Assembly: GCA_019677205.1 (NCBI GenBank)
Contig: JAAMXY010001958.1
Coordinates: 4,563 to 19,477, forward strand
Origin: Pinguiococcus pyrenoidosus
Lineage: Eukaryota > Sar > Pinguiophyceae > Pinguiochrysidales > Pinguiochrysidaceae
Length of the DNA: 14,915 bases
Direction of reading: 5' to 3'
Part shown: positions 1 through 11,400 of the stretch, one piece after another
Layout of the letters: each line of letters starts with the position of its first letter
Position numbering within the stretch: position 1 is the first letter of the stretch
Made by a program: the position numbers and the translations under genes
Notes under the pieces: generated by a model
Seen by the model: only the letters and a program-made list of their open reading frames with translations
Told to the model about the DNA's origin: nothing
Databases searched by the model: none

Positions 1-192
1 CGGTCGGGGGACTCGATGCGGCAACAGATGGCCTTGCCGAGGCGCGCACGGTCGGTGGACTCGATGCGGCAACAGATGGCCTTGCCGAGGCTCGCACAGT
101 CGGTGTTTCCGAGGCGGCAACAGATGGCCTTGCCGAGGCCCTCAAAGATGGTGCACTTGAAGCCGTCACCGTCGGTCTCTCCGATAAGGTCA
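1..192. repeat. 48-bp tandem minisatellite coding for a 16-residue Ser/Ala/Pro repeat
   Basis: Units at 1-48, 49-96 and 97-144 are near-identical; a diverged unit lies at 145-192 and the pattern fades beyond. The first two units differ at only a few positions. The period is divisible by three, so it stays in the frame of the minus-strand gene and encodes a repeat of the type RASARPSVAASSPPTV. The array continues past the left edge, so copy number is unknown. It forms part of the protein's extended stalk and is likely length-variable. Confidence 0.9.
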
Positions 193-1567
193 ACGAAGGT
201 GCGGCCGACTCGACAAGGGACGGTGAACTTGTCGGAGCGGAAGTCGGTGCGGGTGTCGGAGTGGAAGTCGGAGCGCTGGTTGGAGCTGAGGTCGGCGGCG
301 GGGTTGGATCAGGCACCGGCCTCGGCGTCGGTCTTGGGGTCGGTCTTGGAGTCGGCGGGCACTCGAACACGGTGACTGAGCCTTCGTTGATGTCTTCGAT
401 GACGCTTCTCCCGACATGAATGACGCCCCCATCGACTCCGACGCTGACCCCAAAGTTTACGGTTTTCGGATCTGCGTCATCCGGTCTGAGGGTGTCGGTC
501 AGCACCCAGTTGCCGCCTTGATCGAGCTGATACACGTATGCCGCAGTGTCGGAGCCCTCGACGTCCTCGTCTCCAGCACCCACAACTATGATCCCGTCCT
601 CGATGGCTACGCTTAGGGCGAAATTGACCACTTGCAGCGCGATGGTCTGCTTGAACACGAAAGGGGTGCGTCCGCCGAGATCGATGTCGTAGACGTAGAC
701 TCGACCCTCCAGCTCGAAAGCGGGGGCCGTGATTACGGCAAGCTTCGCTGCCAAATCCATGGCCACTTCTTGACCGAACCTTCCCCCGTTGATTGGCTTC
801 TCTGCACTGGGTGGCGTGATGGTGAAGAAGACCTGGGGTTCGCCAGTGAGGAGACGGCGGACAACTACGACGGCCCCGAAGCCGTTGCCCCCGAGCGGCG
901 CTCCCACGAGCGCGATATCTTCGTTGGATTTTTCGTCGATCACCTCATACGCTATGCTGGTCCCAAAGTCCCTCTCGACGCTAGACTGTACGCTGACTCG
1001 ATTGGGGGTCCCCAGGGCCATGGAATACAAGCGGACCTGGCCTCCGTCGGCACCGAATGGGTCGCCTGTCATGAAGTAGTCTCCGCTCATGGACAAGCCC
1101 GTGCCGAAGTTTGGCCCGTTCTGCAGCGGCCCTTCCCCGCTGTCCGTGGAGAGCCACGTCTGACCGGATTGCCCTGCCGCGTACATATACGTGAAGACCC
1201 GGCCCTGACCGTCGGCGGACACCAGCCGCTGAGTGCCCTGGCCATCGTCCACGCAGTTGGAGGCGACTCGAAAGCCCAGAAGCCGCGCTTGCGTGTTCAC
1301 GATAACGAGCGGAGAGCTCAGGTCGTTGGCCTTCCCTCGGTACGTGACCAGCGAGCCGTAGACAAACCGCGATTCCTGTCGCCACGGCGCTGACACAACT
1401 TGAAAGTCGCGGCAGACCACGAGCCGCGCGCCGTAGCCGTCGTCGCTCTGGGGCGACGGCGTCTTCTCGACGTCGGTGACCTTATACAGCGCCGTCGCCT
1501 CGTCCGCACGCTGAAAAGCGAGCAGGGCGCCGAAAACAAACGGGAGACACCGCCCAAAGATAGCCAT
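1..1567 (-). CDS. Secreted seven-bladed FG-GAP beta-propeller protein with Thr/Pro/Ser stalk (3' end outside window)
   Basis: The frame runs open from ATG at 1567 to the left edge, giving 522 residues with no stop. The start is supported by an in-frame stop at 1615-1613 with no other ATG between, and by purine at -3 and G at +4. Residues 1-26 look like a signal peptide (h-region CLPFVFGALLAF, possible cleavage after ATA). Residues about 33-403 form seven FG-GAP_2-type blades, each opening with an FG-like pair (YGARLVVC, FGTGLSM, FGTSIAY, FGQEVAM, FALSVAI, FGVSVGV) and most followed by a GAP-like turn (LVGAPLG, VITAPA). Cysteines sit in blade 1 (LVVCRD), blade 2 (SNCVDD) and at the end (FEC). 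After residue 403 comes a Thr/Pro/Ser stalk (PTPRP, PTSAP repeats), then 16-residue repeats. Such propellers usually bind ligands or calcium outside the cell; no ligand can be inferred. It lies downstream of, and on the same strand as, the giant propeller gene. Whether it ends in a membrane anchor or further domains is unknown. Confidence 0.85.
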   Translation of the reverse strand, partial: MAIFGRCLPFVFGALLAFQRADEATALYKVTDVEKTPSPQSDDGYGARLVVCRDFQVVSAPWRQESRFVYGSLVTYRGKANDLSSPLVIVNTQARLLGFRVASNCVDDGQGTQRLVSADGQGRVFTYMYAAGQSGQTWLSTDSGEGPLQNGPNFGTGLSMSGDYFMTGDPFGADGGQVRLYSMALGTPNRVSVQSSVERDFGTSIAYEVIDEKSNEDIALVGAPLGGNGFGAVVVVRRLLTGEPQVFFTITPPSAEKPINGGRFGQEVAMDLAAKLAVITAPAFELEGRVYVYDIDLGGRTPFVFKQTIALQVVNFALSVAIEDGIIVVGAGDEDVEGSDTAAYVYQLDQGGNWVLTDTLRPDDADPKTVNFGVSVGVDGGVIHVGRSVIEDINEGSVTVFECPPTPRPTPRPTPRPVPDPTPPPTSAPTSAPTSTPTPAPTSAPTSSPSLVESAAPSLTLSERPTVTASSAPSLRASARPSVAASETPTVRASARPSVAASSPPTVRASARPSVAASSPPT

Positions 1568-1820
1568 TTCTCCCGCGGAAGAAGCGCGCCGCACGAAGCG
1601 CAAACCCGAATCTCACTGGGAAACGACGACAGGCTCGGTCTCCGCCCACTACGCGCTCGCCATTCCCAGCAACTCGGCGGGATCCGAAGGCCGCGGAGCG
1701 CGCCACGGGACGTATGAAAGATTCGCAAGGTCCTGTATGCTTTTTGTGCACAGGTCGCTAGCGCCGGGCGCAGCTAGCAGCAGGACGGGTAGTGAGCATT
1801 GAAGAGTCTTCGTCGTGGTG

Positions 1821-1985
1821 ATTGGCCAATCGGTCCACACAATCATGAGCCTCGCCGAGGGCTTGATTGGACAAGACCGCGCGTGACATCACCACGGAAG
1901 ACCGCAAGGGCATTGCTGCAGATTCCAAGTACGGGGTGTCACGCCATTGGTGACCGAGACGCCGTGCAGGACGACTGAGCCCAAT
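1821..1985. promoter_or_regulatory. CCAAT-motif cluster upstream of the propeller gene
   Basis: Five CCAAT pentamers lie within 165 bp: the perfect palindrome ATTGGCCAAT at 1821-1830 (one on each strand), ATTGG at 1866-1870 and 1946-1950, and CCAAT at 1981-1985. About 0.3 both-strand matches would be expected by chance in this length at equal base frequencies. They lie roughly 255-420 bp before the start codon, a plausible place for CCAAT-box (NF-Y type) sites. No transcription start is known, so function is inferred. Confidence 0.35.
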
Positions 1986-1988
1986 GGC
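1943..1988. repeat. Inverted repeat GCCATTGG / CCAATGGC
   Basis: Perfect 8-bp arms at 1943-1950 and 1981-1988 are separated by 30 bases. Each arm contains a CCAAT core, so this may simply be two oppositely oriented CCAAT boxes with matching flanks rather than a hairpin or terminator. Confidence 0.4.
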
Positions 1989-2443
1989 CTTGGCACCGGT
2001 TCTTGCTCGCCTGAAGAGCGCCCCGTCCCCGTCAAGTCCAGCAGACTGCGCTTCCAACGGAATTCAAATCTGCTCGCTTGACGGGTGTGCACTTTGTGGA
2101 TCGGTGCGGCAGGTGTAGGCAAAGCACAGGCACAGAACGGAAAGCTAAGAAGCACGAAGCACAAACTGAAACTGAAACGGATGGAGGAGAGAGACAAGCA
2201 ACGCAATGATAATCATTCGTATCTGTCCCCGCTCCTGCTGCCTTTCTGTCTTCTCCTCGAATTCGCAATCTGAAATCCGAGAAGGCGCCGAGGATTCTGC
2301 GCGCGCATGCCGCCAAAGACGCACGCAGGCGCACAGCGAGAATCGCAGGGAAGCAGGGACGGAAGCAAGACCAGTACAGCTTGCTTATCAAGCCAAGGTC
2401 TACAAACATGCTACGACATTCTTCACCCTACAATAGCAGCTGC

Positions 2444-5400
2444 TCAAGCGCGATTGGTGTCTCCGCTTTCAGCTCCAGCTCCAGCTCCAGCTCCAGCTCC
2501 ACCTCCAGCTCCAGCTCCACCTCCAGCTCCACCTCCATTTCCACCCTCTGCGGCGTTTTCAACCTCCTCGGCAATTCGCCTTGCGCGGGGAGACATCTCG
2601 TTGAATTTCTCGGAGGCCCTCCTGCCTTCCGGGTTCCAAAGCAGCCTGAACGTTTGGAGGTTGTTCATAATTTCTCGGGACACCAGGTACACCAGCGCAA
2701 TTCCAAAGCAGGCGATCGTCATGATGATGAAGAAGGCGATGAGCACTTCGATGCCTTCCTCAACGTCCAAGTTGAAGCCAACGAGCAAAACGAGCGTGAG
2801 CCCAACTGGGATGCCCTCCTCCAGCAAAAACTCCTGGACGGGCTCGGGCCAAATGAGGACCAGCGCAAATCCGACAAGCAGGACGCGGGTTCCCCACTTC
2901 AACACAATGTGACGCCGCCGAAGGGTCTTTCCGGCGTCGAGAAGATGGGTGTCCTCTTCCAGGTCGTCCGGGACGACGCCATCCTCTCCCGAGCGCTCAT
3001 CCTCCTCGTCTTCCCCGTCCTCCTCGCTGCTGACGGCAATGGCAAGCGCCTGACGGTTGCCCTTCTTGGAGGACAGCTGCTCGATGAGCGCCTTCTGCTC
3101 CTCTTCGTCATCCTCCACGCTGAGGCCGGAGTGCACACGCTTGTCGGCGTCCATGACGAAGCGGTCGCTGACGACCTTCGACTCGCCCTCAATCGCGCCG
3201 CTTCGGGGGGACCCGGTGATTCGATCCGACGCTCGGAAGGTGCTGGATCCAAAGTCGGACCTCGAGCCCCCAAAGTATGAGCGCGATGCGCTTGTGTTGC
3301 TGCTGGCTTGGTAGGCGCTGCCGATGCCGGTCACCGTGAGGAAGTCCATCTTCCGCAGCTTCTTCTTCCTTTCCCGAGTCGAATAGCGCGCGGAGTCCCT
3401 CCTCAGGCTAGGCAAGGACGACGGCGACTGCATCTCCACACCAGATTGCTCTTGCCCTTGCTCCTGTTGGCTCCCGTCGGTCGAGCCCCTCTTGGACTCC
3501 TCTTTCGCCAGTCGCTGGATAAGCGACGTCAGAGTCCCGCTAGAAGTGCGCTTCTCGTGGTCGCCCCGGGTCTCCTTCGGCGTCGGTGCCGACTGCGTCT
3601 GCTGACAAGAGATTCCCTCAGGTGTCTCCTTCGGAGATGCCTGCCCACGTGGATGTCCACTTACCGAACCCGGGCTCAACAGGGCTGTGAACCTCGACAC
3701 GACTGAAGACCGTTCCGTGTCTCGCTCCTCCACTTCGAGCGATGGCGGTGCCACCAGATCCTCCTCGATGCCCCGGAACCTGGCGTCAAACACGGTGCTG
3801 AGGCCAGGGACCAAGTCTGGGCGCTTGCGCGCAAAAATGCCCGCCGCGCTGTAGTGAGGAATGTTCATACAGGCACGTTCCACGGTAACGTCCGGCCGGA
3901 CAAGAGACGGCATCACGACGTTCAGGATGGTGATTCGCAGCGTAATCAGCAAGAACACGACGACGATCTCTCCGAGAAGGAATGACACGAGCCAGCCGAC
4001 GCTCTGGTCGAACGTGATGTTTGCCCCGAACGCCATCAGATACACGATGCAGAAGATGTCGAAGAGGATCATGAAACCGATGGCGAGATACCGAACCAGT
4101 TGGCTTGGGGTCTCGGCAATCAGCGTGAAGGACGTGTAGCCTCTGAACACCAAGCTCTTGATCCAAGGGAGCGAGTCGCGCACAGCGATCTTCGTGACCA
4201 GGATCTTTCGCTCCATCACCTGCTCCAAGAGCGCGCTATACTCCTCCGGGTCAAACGCGTCGACATCGTGCATCGTCCAGGTGCTCCTCTCGGCGTCCAA
4301 GTCAGTCTCGATTTTCGCAGCGTGGTACGAAGCGATGCGCACGCGAATCTCCAGCACGCGGTCGGCAAGCCAAGAAGGCCACATTCTCCGGAAGAACAAA
4401 GGCTGGAGGAGGGGCCGACGGCGAAGCAGTTCCAGCTCTTCCTCGCACCATCGCGCCGCGCGCTTGGCTTCCGTTTTGGCAAGCATCGCTTTTCGGCGAT
4501 GCTTCCTCTCGTTCAGAAGGTTGTTGATGTCGGGAGGAGGGTCGCTCAGGAACGCGTTGACGTGCCATCGAAAGTAAACTGCGAGGGGCGCCATGAACAG
4601 CAGCATGAAGGCTGCTGCTATGACAACACCGGTCGTGTTCGGATCGGGCTCCGTGGGGCGGCACTCGAAGCTGTCTTCGTCGAAGAAGCAGCGATCCTGG
4701 TTGCTGTTCAGCTGACTTTCATCCTCTTCGCAGACCTCCTCCCCGAAGTTTTGATCGTTGCAGAAGTCCTCGTCGTCGGGGTAGATCACCTGATACACGA
4801 CCGCGGTCACGAAGAGAGCCGCGTAAACGGAGGTAGCGAAGTACAGGACTCGAATGAATCTCGTGGGCGCATTGCCTTTATGGAGGCTCAGCGCATCGAG
4901 GGCGTCGTGCCTTGATTTCAGGGCACTCCAGAGATACTTCTTAAGCGGCGTATCCTTGTAGTCCAGGAGGCGATGCGGGGTCGCCAGAAGCAGCCCGTAC
5001 CAGAAGTAGATGTCCAAGCGCGGGTTCTTCCTCAGCGCCGCTTCGAGCTTCGAGGCGTCGATCTTCCCTTCCTTCTCCGCCGCGGACGTTCCCAGCTGGG
5101 CCAGCGCGGCCTTCAGGGCCTTGCCTTCACGTTCCGAGAGATGGTGCTCGCGACAGAAGTCCGCCAGCTCGTTCCACGTTTGACGCTTCAGGAGCCGCAG
5201 ATCGTCCATGCCGGTGATCTGAGATGCCCTATTCTTCTCCGTAGAGTCCCGTGCCAGGCAGCCTTTGCTAGCTGATCCCTCCGAAGCGTCACCGCCGCTG
5301 CAAAGCAGGGGAGCACAGGGCAGGTCGTCTTCCTGCCGTAGCTCCTCTTCGGTGGGCACGAGCTTGGCAACAAGCTCGTCTTCGAGACCGGCAGCGATCA

Positions 5401-8400
5401 TCCACTCCCGCGCTGTCTGAACCTTCGCGATCGTTTTCTCCCGTGCTGCCGCCGCATCTTCCTCATCCTTCTTATTGGCCATGTAGCCGAAAACGCAGAA
5501 GAGGATCGTGAAGAAGGCGGCCGTGACGTACACAAGGGGCTGCGGTTCGCCGAAGTTCTCGAAGTTGTTGAAGTTCCTGCCTGACGTTCTGAGCAGCGTG
5601 CCGAAGTCCAAGGACACTTGCCCTTCTTCATCTCCCTCTGAACCACCGGAGCCGCCCTGCAGTCTGCGGCCGCCCAGCGTGAAGCTCGGTCCAAAGTCGC
5701 AGAGACACGCGACGAAGCCGAAAGGGGCTTCTGCGGTCGGCGGCCGGAACTCCGCCTCGCATTCCTCGAGCTCTTGGAACGAGTCCGTCTCCGGATTGTA
5801 CGCAGAGCAGGCCAACCTCTCTTCGCACTGGTCTTCTGAAAGTTCGTCGCCGCACAGCTCCAGCGCATCTGCGGCAAGTGCTTGGAGCAGCTCAAAAGAG
5901 CCGTTGAGGTCCTCCGTGAACGTCTCAGTCACCTGCGACACCGAGCTGCCCGAGCCGGATTCAACCGTGACTGCGAGACGTTGCACACCTGTAACAAGAC
6001 TACGAGGGTCTTCTTCGTTGGACGAATCCGCCAGCTGACTGAAAGCGCTGTCATCCACAGCCACGAAGCCGAAGAGGAAGTCTTCGAAAAGGCTCACTCC
6101 GATGCTGGCGATGAAGGCGAAGCTAAGATCCAGCCGCGCGCGCAGCTCCTGTGAGCTGTCAGGAGGCGGCTCGGTCTCGACAACGTACTCCTCGTCGAAT
6201 TCGAAGCTCCTTCGCGAGAAAACGTTGATGATCCGCCTTGCGATGAGGACTTCCGGTGCCTCACCCGAGAGAAGCGCAGCACTGCGGACCCGTTGCAGCT
6301 CCTGTGCAATACGCCCGATGCTCTCAGGTACGCTAGCCATGCCCGTCGGTGCATCCCCGAGATCAAGCACGTTGGACAGGGACCGGATGAGAGCTTCTGC
6401 AGACGGCCGTCGCAGAGAGCTGCCCTCCTCTTCCGTTCCCGGTGGAAGATTTCCGGCGTTCTCGATGATCTGTTCCGCGAGCTCGAGCACCGCGTCGGCA
6501 ATGTCCTCGACGATCGAGTTTCCATCCGGGGAGGAGGAGGGTGCATCACCGCCCTCTTCGGGGTCGTCCGTTGCAGACAGAGCTTGCAAGGAGGTGGCCT
6601 GACTGTCGAACAGCTCGGGGGAGGCGAAATGCTGGAATATGGCAGAAGAGAGCAGGCTCAGCCCTCTGCGCTGGAGGTCCCGTGACCGAGCTTCTTCTTC
6701 CTCGGTGAAAGTGCCGTTCGGCCGAATCAGGGGGGCAACGAATCCAAGAGTGTTGTAGACGTTGTCGATATCGTTGAGACCTTGCTGCTCGAGATCGTCG
6801 AGGGCTTGCTCTGCGCTGTCTTGCCCCTCCAGCACGTTGTTGGGCGCGAAGACTTGGACGACCGCCTGCGCTTCCGTGGCTGCACCCAAGCTGTCAATGA
6901 TGGTGGCGACAAGATCCACAAAAAAATCATCGAGCGCGACGCCGGCGGGCAGCAGGACATCGGCGATCACATTCTGCGGATTGGTGGGATTGAAGAAAGA
7001 CACTTCGTCCCGACCGCGCGGTACGCCACGAAACTCGAAACGCAGTGGGAGGTCCGGGTCCTCCCAGCCAATGGCCTGCAAGGTAAACCTGTCGTCGAAC
7101 GATCCACTTGCGGGCGAAGCGCTGAAGCTGCCGGAACTTGGCCGCTCGTTGACGACAAACGAGATCTCCGCGCGAGCAGGAATCGTAAAGAAGCCGCCAT
7201 CACCCTCTTCGACGAACTCTGCGAAGAGCTCGAACGTATACGCAAGAGTCTCAATGAGGGAATTCTCCGCGAGAACCAAATTGAAGGGGACGCGAACCGC
7301 GCTGAAGCTCGGTCCGAACGTTGCATTCAGCGGAGTCAGCGCAACGTCGCCCAAGCTTTGCCCGTTTGAAATCGACCCACCGACCAAGCTCCACGAGCTG
7401 AACACGCGCGCAGGGTTCTCCAAGCCCACCTCTGCCGAGATCCTTAGCGGCATGGAAGGACTGACCTTGTTTGGGAAGCTGGTGAGGATCTCGACCACAG
7501 GCGAGATCGCTTCCACGACCCGGACGGAACACGTCGTTGACAGGTCCTTTGCGGCGCTCCCATCTGTTCGAAGCGCCACGCCGAAGTCAATGTCGCAGCC
7601 GACAAGGGAAGCTGCATTGAAAAAGACGACTTTCCCTTCTTCATCGACCGTAAGCGCCCTGTCAAGCGCTTCGCTACATATGAAGGCGGTAGGTTGGGAG
7701 CTCCCTACGACGCTCGGCTCGAGGCTAGGGCTTTGACTCCGCTCATCGGTAGGCTCGTGGGAAGGGCTGAAGCTGGCGACGATGGAGTCATTCGTGAAGA
7801 TGTCGTCATCGAAGTCCATTGCCGGAGGGTTCGTGGTGCTTGGTGCCAAGGAAGGATTCTCGCTGATCTCCACGGCGCGGGGGGTCGGCCCAGAAGTGGG
7901 CCCAGAGGTGGGCCCGAAGGTGGGCCCTTCCGACTCCTCCTCAGACGAAGTCGCCGAGAAGTTCCGGAAGGAGACTCGAACGGCATCGCGGGCTGCTTGA
8001 CTCGAAGAGGGACCAACATTGGGGTCGAAGCTGAGGCTGGCGTTGACGATGTGCACGAAGGTTGGGTCGATGACGGGCTGCTGAGATTCCGTGGAAAACA
8101 CGAACGGGCTCACGGAGACTCCGCAACCGCTGATCACATCGCTCAACGGCAATGTCGAAACCGACAGTTGAATGCTACTTTCGGACTCCAGTGTGCGTAC
8201 GCTGGAATCGCTCGAGTTGACCGTGAACAGCTGAAAGCGAAGCTCGTAGAAGTCCCCAGCTATCAGGCCAGAGTAGGGCGGAAGGAGCAGCACGCTTCCC
8301 TGAGACGTGTCGTTCTCAACGGGGAAGGGCACCCCCTCCACATCGCGCAGCACCCAATCGAAGGCGAGATCTCCGCTATCCTGGTCCGCAGTCTCGCACG

Positions 8401-11400
8401 GATTTACGAAAGAGCCTTGGAAGGAAGCCTGCTGATCCAGGCGAATTTCTCGCTCTTGAAACCCCTCAATCCGCGCCGCAAAGTTCGTCTCTGCGATTCT
8501 CAAGATGTTCACCTCAGAGAAAGTGGAGCTCTGGCCAGCAAAGTTGGTGACCACCACAGAAAGGCGAAGCTCGGCCTCGTCCACATCGTCGTATTCGGAG
8601 TAGTAGTCAGTCTCTTGCATCCTCCGATCCACATCGTCCCCCGGCCCGCCTAGGTTCTGGCCTCCGCTATGAGGCGCATCTGAAACCGACGAGGAGGGGG
8701 AGACGGCCGGTAAATCCTCGATGAAGAACTCCAGCGTCTCATTCGCGGACTCGATAATTTGTGTGAGCCTCGGCGACGCTTCGAACATACCCTCAAACCG
8801 CCAGCTGTAATTGAGTTCACGCCCGCCCCCGAAGACGGTGTTGGAGGCATCGACGACGCTGGTATTCGCTTCGCAGAGGGACACCTGAGACTGGTAGCGA
8901 AACGTCGTCTCCGGCGCGACGGGATTGAAAGGTGGACGCACAGACACCGAGTTGTCCCCCTCAAACGGCTCGCACTCGTCAAGGCAAGCAAGACCCGTGC
9001 TAATCCTCACGAAGATGAGGTCCTCTGGCGCGATGACAGAGTTTGCGCCGTTGAGGAGGATGCTCAGCACGCTTGGGCTCTTCCACTGGCAGGTTTCGTC
9101 GCGAAGGCTTGGCCCCGCCAGGATTCTATCGCAAGGGAAGAAGTCGAACTCCGTCGGAAAGCGATTGGTGTCGACCTCAAAGCGCAGGGAGATTTCCACG
9201 ATGTTGTCTGCGATACGTGCGAGCTGTGCACGAGGATCGACTCCCAAGGACGGCGCAGACGATGGTTCATAGCTCGGAGCCGCCGAGCCGACGTCAGCAG
9301 TTGGAGCCGCGCTCGGGAACAAGCTCGGGCCATCGGAAGCAAGAGTTGGCGATGCGCTAGGCTCGCCAGACGGCATGGGCGATGGATCGGCCCCTCCGAA
9401 GCCTAGCGGGCTTTGGCAGCAAAGCAGAGCAAACGAGGCTCCGGTCTGATCTCGCCAAACGCCGTCCTCGACGTCATTCGTGGTGAACTGGGCATAGTCG
9501 CCGTTGTCGCCGCGCAGATCGTTTGGCTGGGGAGGAATCGCTAGGGTGTCCCAATTCGTGAATCCGAAGGAAATCGGCTGACCACCATTGCTGCTAGCGT
9601 CCAGGTATACGACGGTTCCGTCGTTGATACTCTGCCAAACGCCTTCGGAGGCTGCGTCTTGGAGACCGATCCAAGCCCCGGACCCGCAGGCTTCAAAGGC
9701 CGCTGCATTCTCAAAAGCATTCTGGGGCAAGGCAACTTCCCAGCCGGCCCCGAAGCTCTGCTCGCAGACGCTGGGGAGATCGAACTCGATTGGTTGCAGC
9801 AGGTTCCCGACGCGATACACTCTGCCAGCATCAACGACGGTTGGCGCAGCGGTCGGAAAGGGCTCTGTCACACACGCAAGATTGGCCAGAAACGCGGTGC
9901 CCGAGGAGGCCGAGCCGTTGGTTCCAACGCTTCCCACAGCAAGACCGGATCCAACCGGAATCAGCGCAACACTCTCACCGAAGCCCAGGACTGGGAAAGC
10001 CGCTTTCACGGCCGTTTGCACAGTGAAGGGACCCTCGCCCCCGCTCCTGGTGTACTGAAGCACCACGCTACCCTCTTCAGTCACGAAGTCCGGAGCGCCC
10101 ACAAGGATGATGCCTCCGACCGAGACGGCAACGCTTCGTCCGAAGGAATCTAGGACTCCTGCAGGCGCCTCCAAGACTTGAAGCTCGCTCCACCTCTGTG
10201 TCCCATCCCCTTGCACGCGCTCATAGACGTATACCTGGCTTCGAGCTCCGACCACGAGCACCGCACCGTTTTCCGTCACCGCCAGACTGCTTCCAAATGT
10301 CGATCCGGAGACGGTCCCACTGCCAACCAGTGTCTCTCCAAGTTCAGAGCTCGAGAAGGCCGAGTCCGAGCCGGTGAACCAGTAGACCGCGCCGCGGCCT
10401 TCGTTCGTTGTAGGCGCGCCGACGAAGATCACCCGAATTTCGGATGCGAAGGCGACGGTGCTGCCGAAATCGGAAGCCCCGGCCGCACTTATGCTGCTCT
10501 GCTGCTCCCAAATTCCAGCATCATCGTCAAACGAGTAGGGATAGACCAGCCCCCCGAAAACGACCGGACTCCCCACGAAGGCTAGCGTGCCTCCGACATC
10601 GACACTGACGCCAAAGTTGGCCTCGTTGGCCACAGTCAAGATGGGCGATTCGACAAACCATGATCGACCCGTCACGTTGTACCGCGAGATCCTAACAGTG
10701 CCGGAGGTGTCAGACACGGCCATCCGCTGCTCGGTCACATGCCCACAACTCAGGGCGAGTGCTCGGCCGTAGCCTATCGTCGTGGGCGGTCTGGAGATGA
10801 ACTCCGGCTCCTCCGGAGGGAAGAATTGTCCCAGGTTGGCCGTGAAGTCGCGAAAGACAGCAACCGCTCCAGAGTTCACGTCCGGTCCTCCAGTCGCTCC
10901 GACGGCCGTGACCGCGACATGGTCTTCGCATAGTCTCACGATCGGTCCGTAGAGGTCAAACTCCTGCCGAAATGGATTCGGGAGCTCGCACCCAAGCTCA
11001 GTCTCGACCTCGACGGGGCCAGGAGTTGGGGCGCTAGACAACGCTTCCGTTGGAGACACCGAAGATAGCGAAGGACTCGCCGAAGGGGTCGAGCTGATGA
11101 AATCGGCGGAGAACTGACAGCATACAGGGAAGGAGAAGGAGCCACTGTTGTCCCACCACACTCCAACTTCGACGTCGTTCGACCTGAACTGGCCATAGTC
11201 GCCCCCGTCTCCAAAGCCATCGTTCGGTTGCGGTGGATCCACGGAACTATCCCAGTTGACGTATCCAAACGCCATCTCCACTCCATCATTGATGTCCGGG
11301 TCAATGTAAAGCAGGGAACCGTCGTTTGCGTTGACCCAGATCCCTTCAACAAGAACATCCTGTATCCCGATCCAGGCACCGACGCCACATGCGTCTACGG

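Larger units (their letters stand above)
1568..2443. other. Intergenic spacer: 3' region of the giant gene and 5' region of the propeller gene
   Basis: No ORF here has both an ATG and recognisable protein content. Open frames at 1889-2206 and 2032-2409 (minus) lack domain signatures. The left part must carry the promoter and 5' UTR of the propeller gene starting at 1567; the right part carries the 3' UTR of the giant gene ending at 2444. I see no AATAAA or TGTAA on the minus strand just after the giant gene's stop, and no clear TATA box before 1567. The notable content is a cluster of CCAAT/ATTGG motifs at 1821-1985. Confidence 0.7.

Noticed and set aside
1-192. CRISPR-like array
   Set aside because: The 48-bp units are contiguous with no unique spacers and are in frame inside a coding sequence.
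632-1393. 253-codon open frame on the plus strand
   Set aside because: It is antisense to the propeller gene and its translation shows no domain. It is a shadow of a GC-rich codon pattern.
1889-2206. Minus-strand frame with a hydrophobic start (FSLCFVLLSFPFCACA)
   Set aside because: It would have to start at TTG, has no downstream domain, and lies in the probable 3' UTR of the giant gene.
2444-2660. Polycystin-type C-terminal coiled coil or EF hand
   Set aside because: The tail after the last helix is short (about 75 residues) and ends in a Gly/Ala repeat; no EF-hand loop is seen.
2381-3280. 299-codon plus-strand frame with a Ser-rich start
   Set aside because: It is the antisense reading of the Gly/Ala hexamer repeat and the acidic cytoplasmic region of the giant gene.
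4870-5460. PLAT domain after the first membrane helix
   Set aside because: Position fits polycystins, but the segment is charged and mostly helical, without the beta-sandwich pattern of PLAT.
6762-7736. 324-codon plus-strand frame
   Set aside because: It lies entirely opposite the REJ-like and stalk coding sequence, with no family features.
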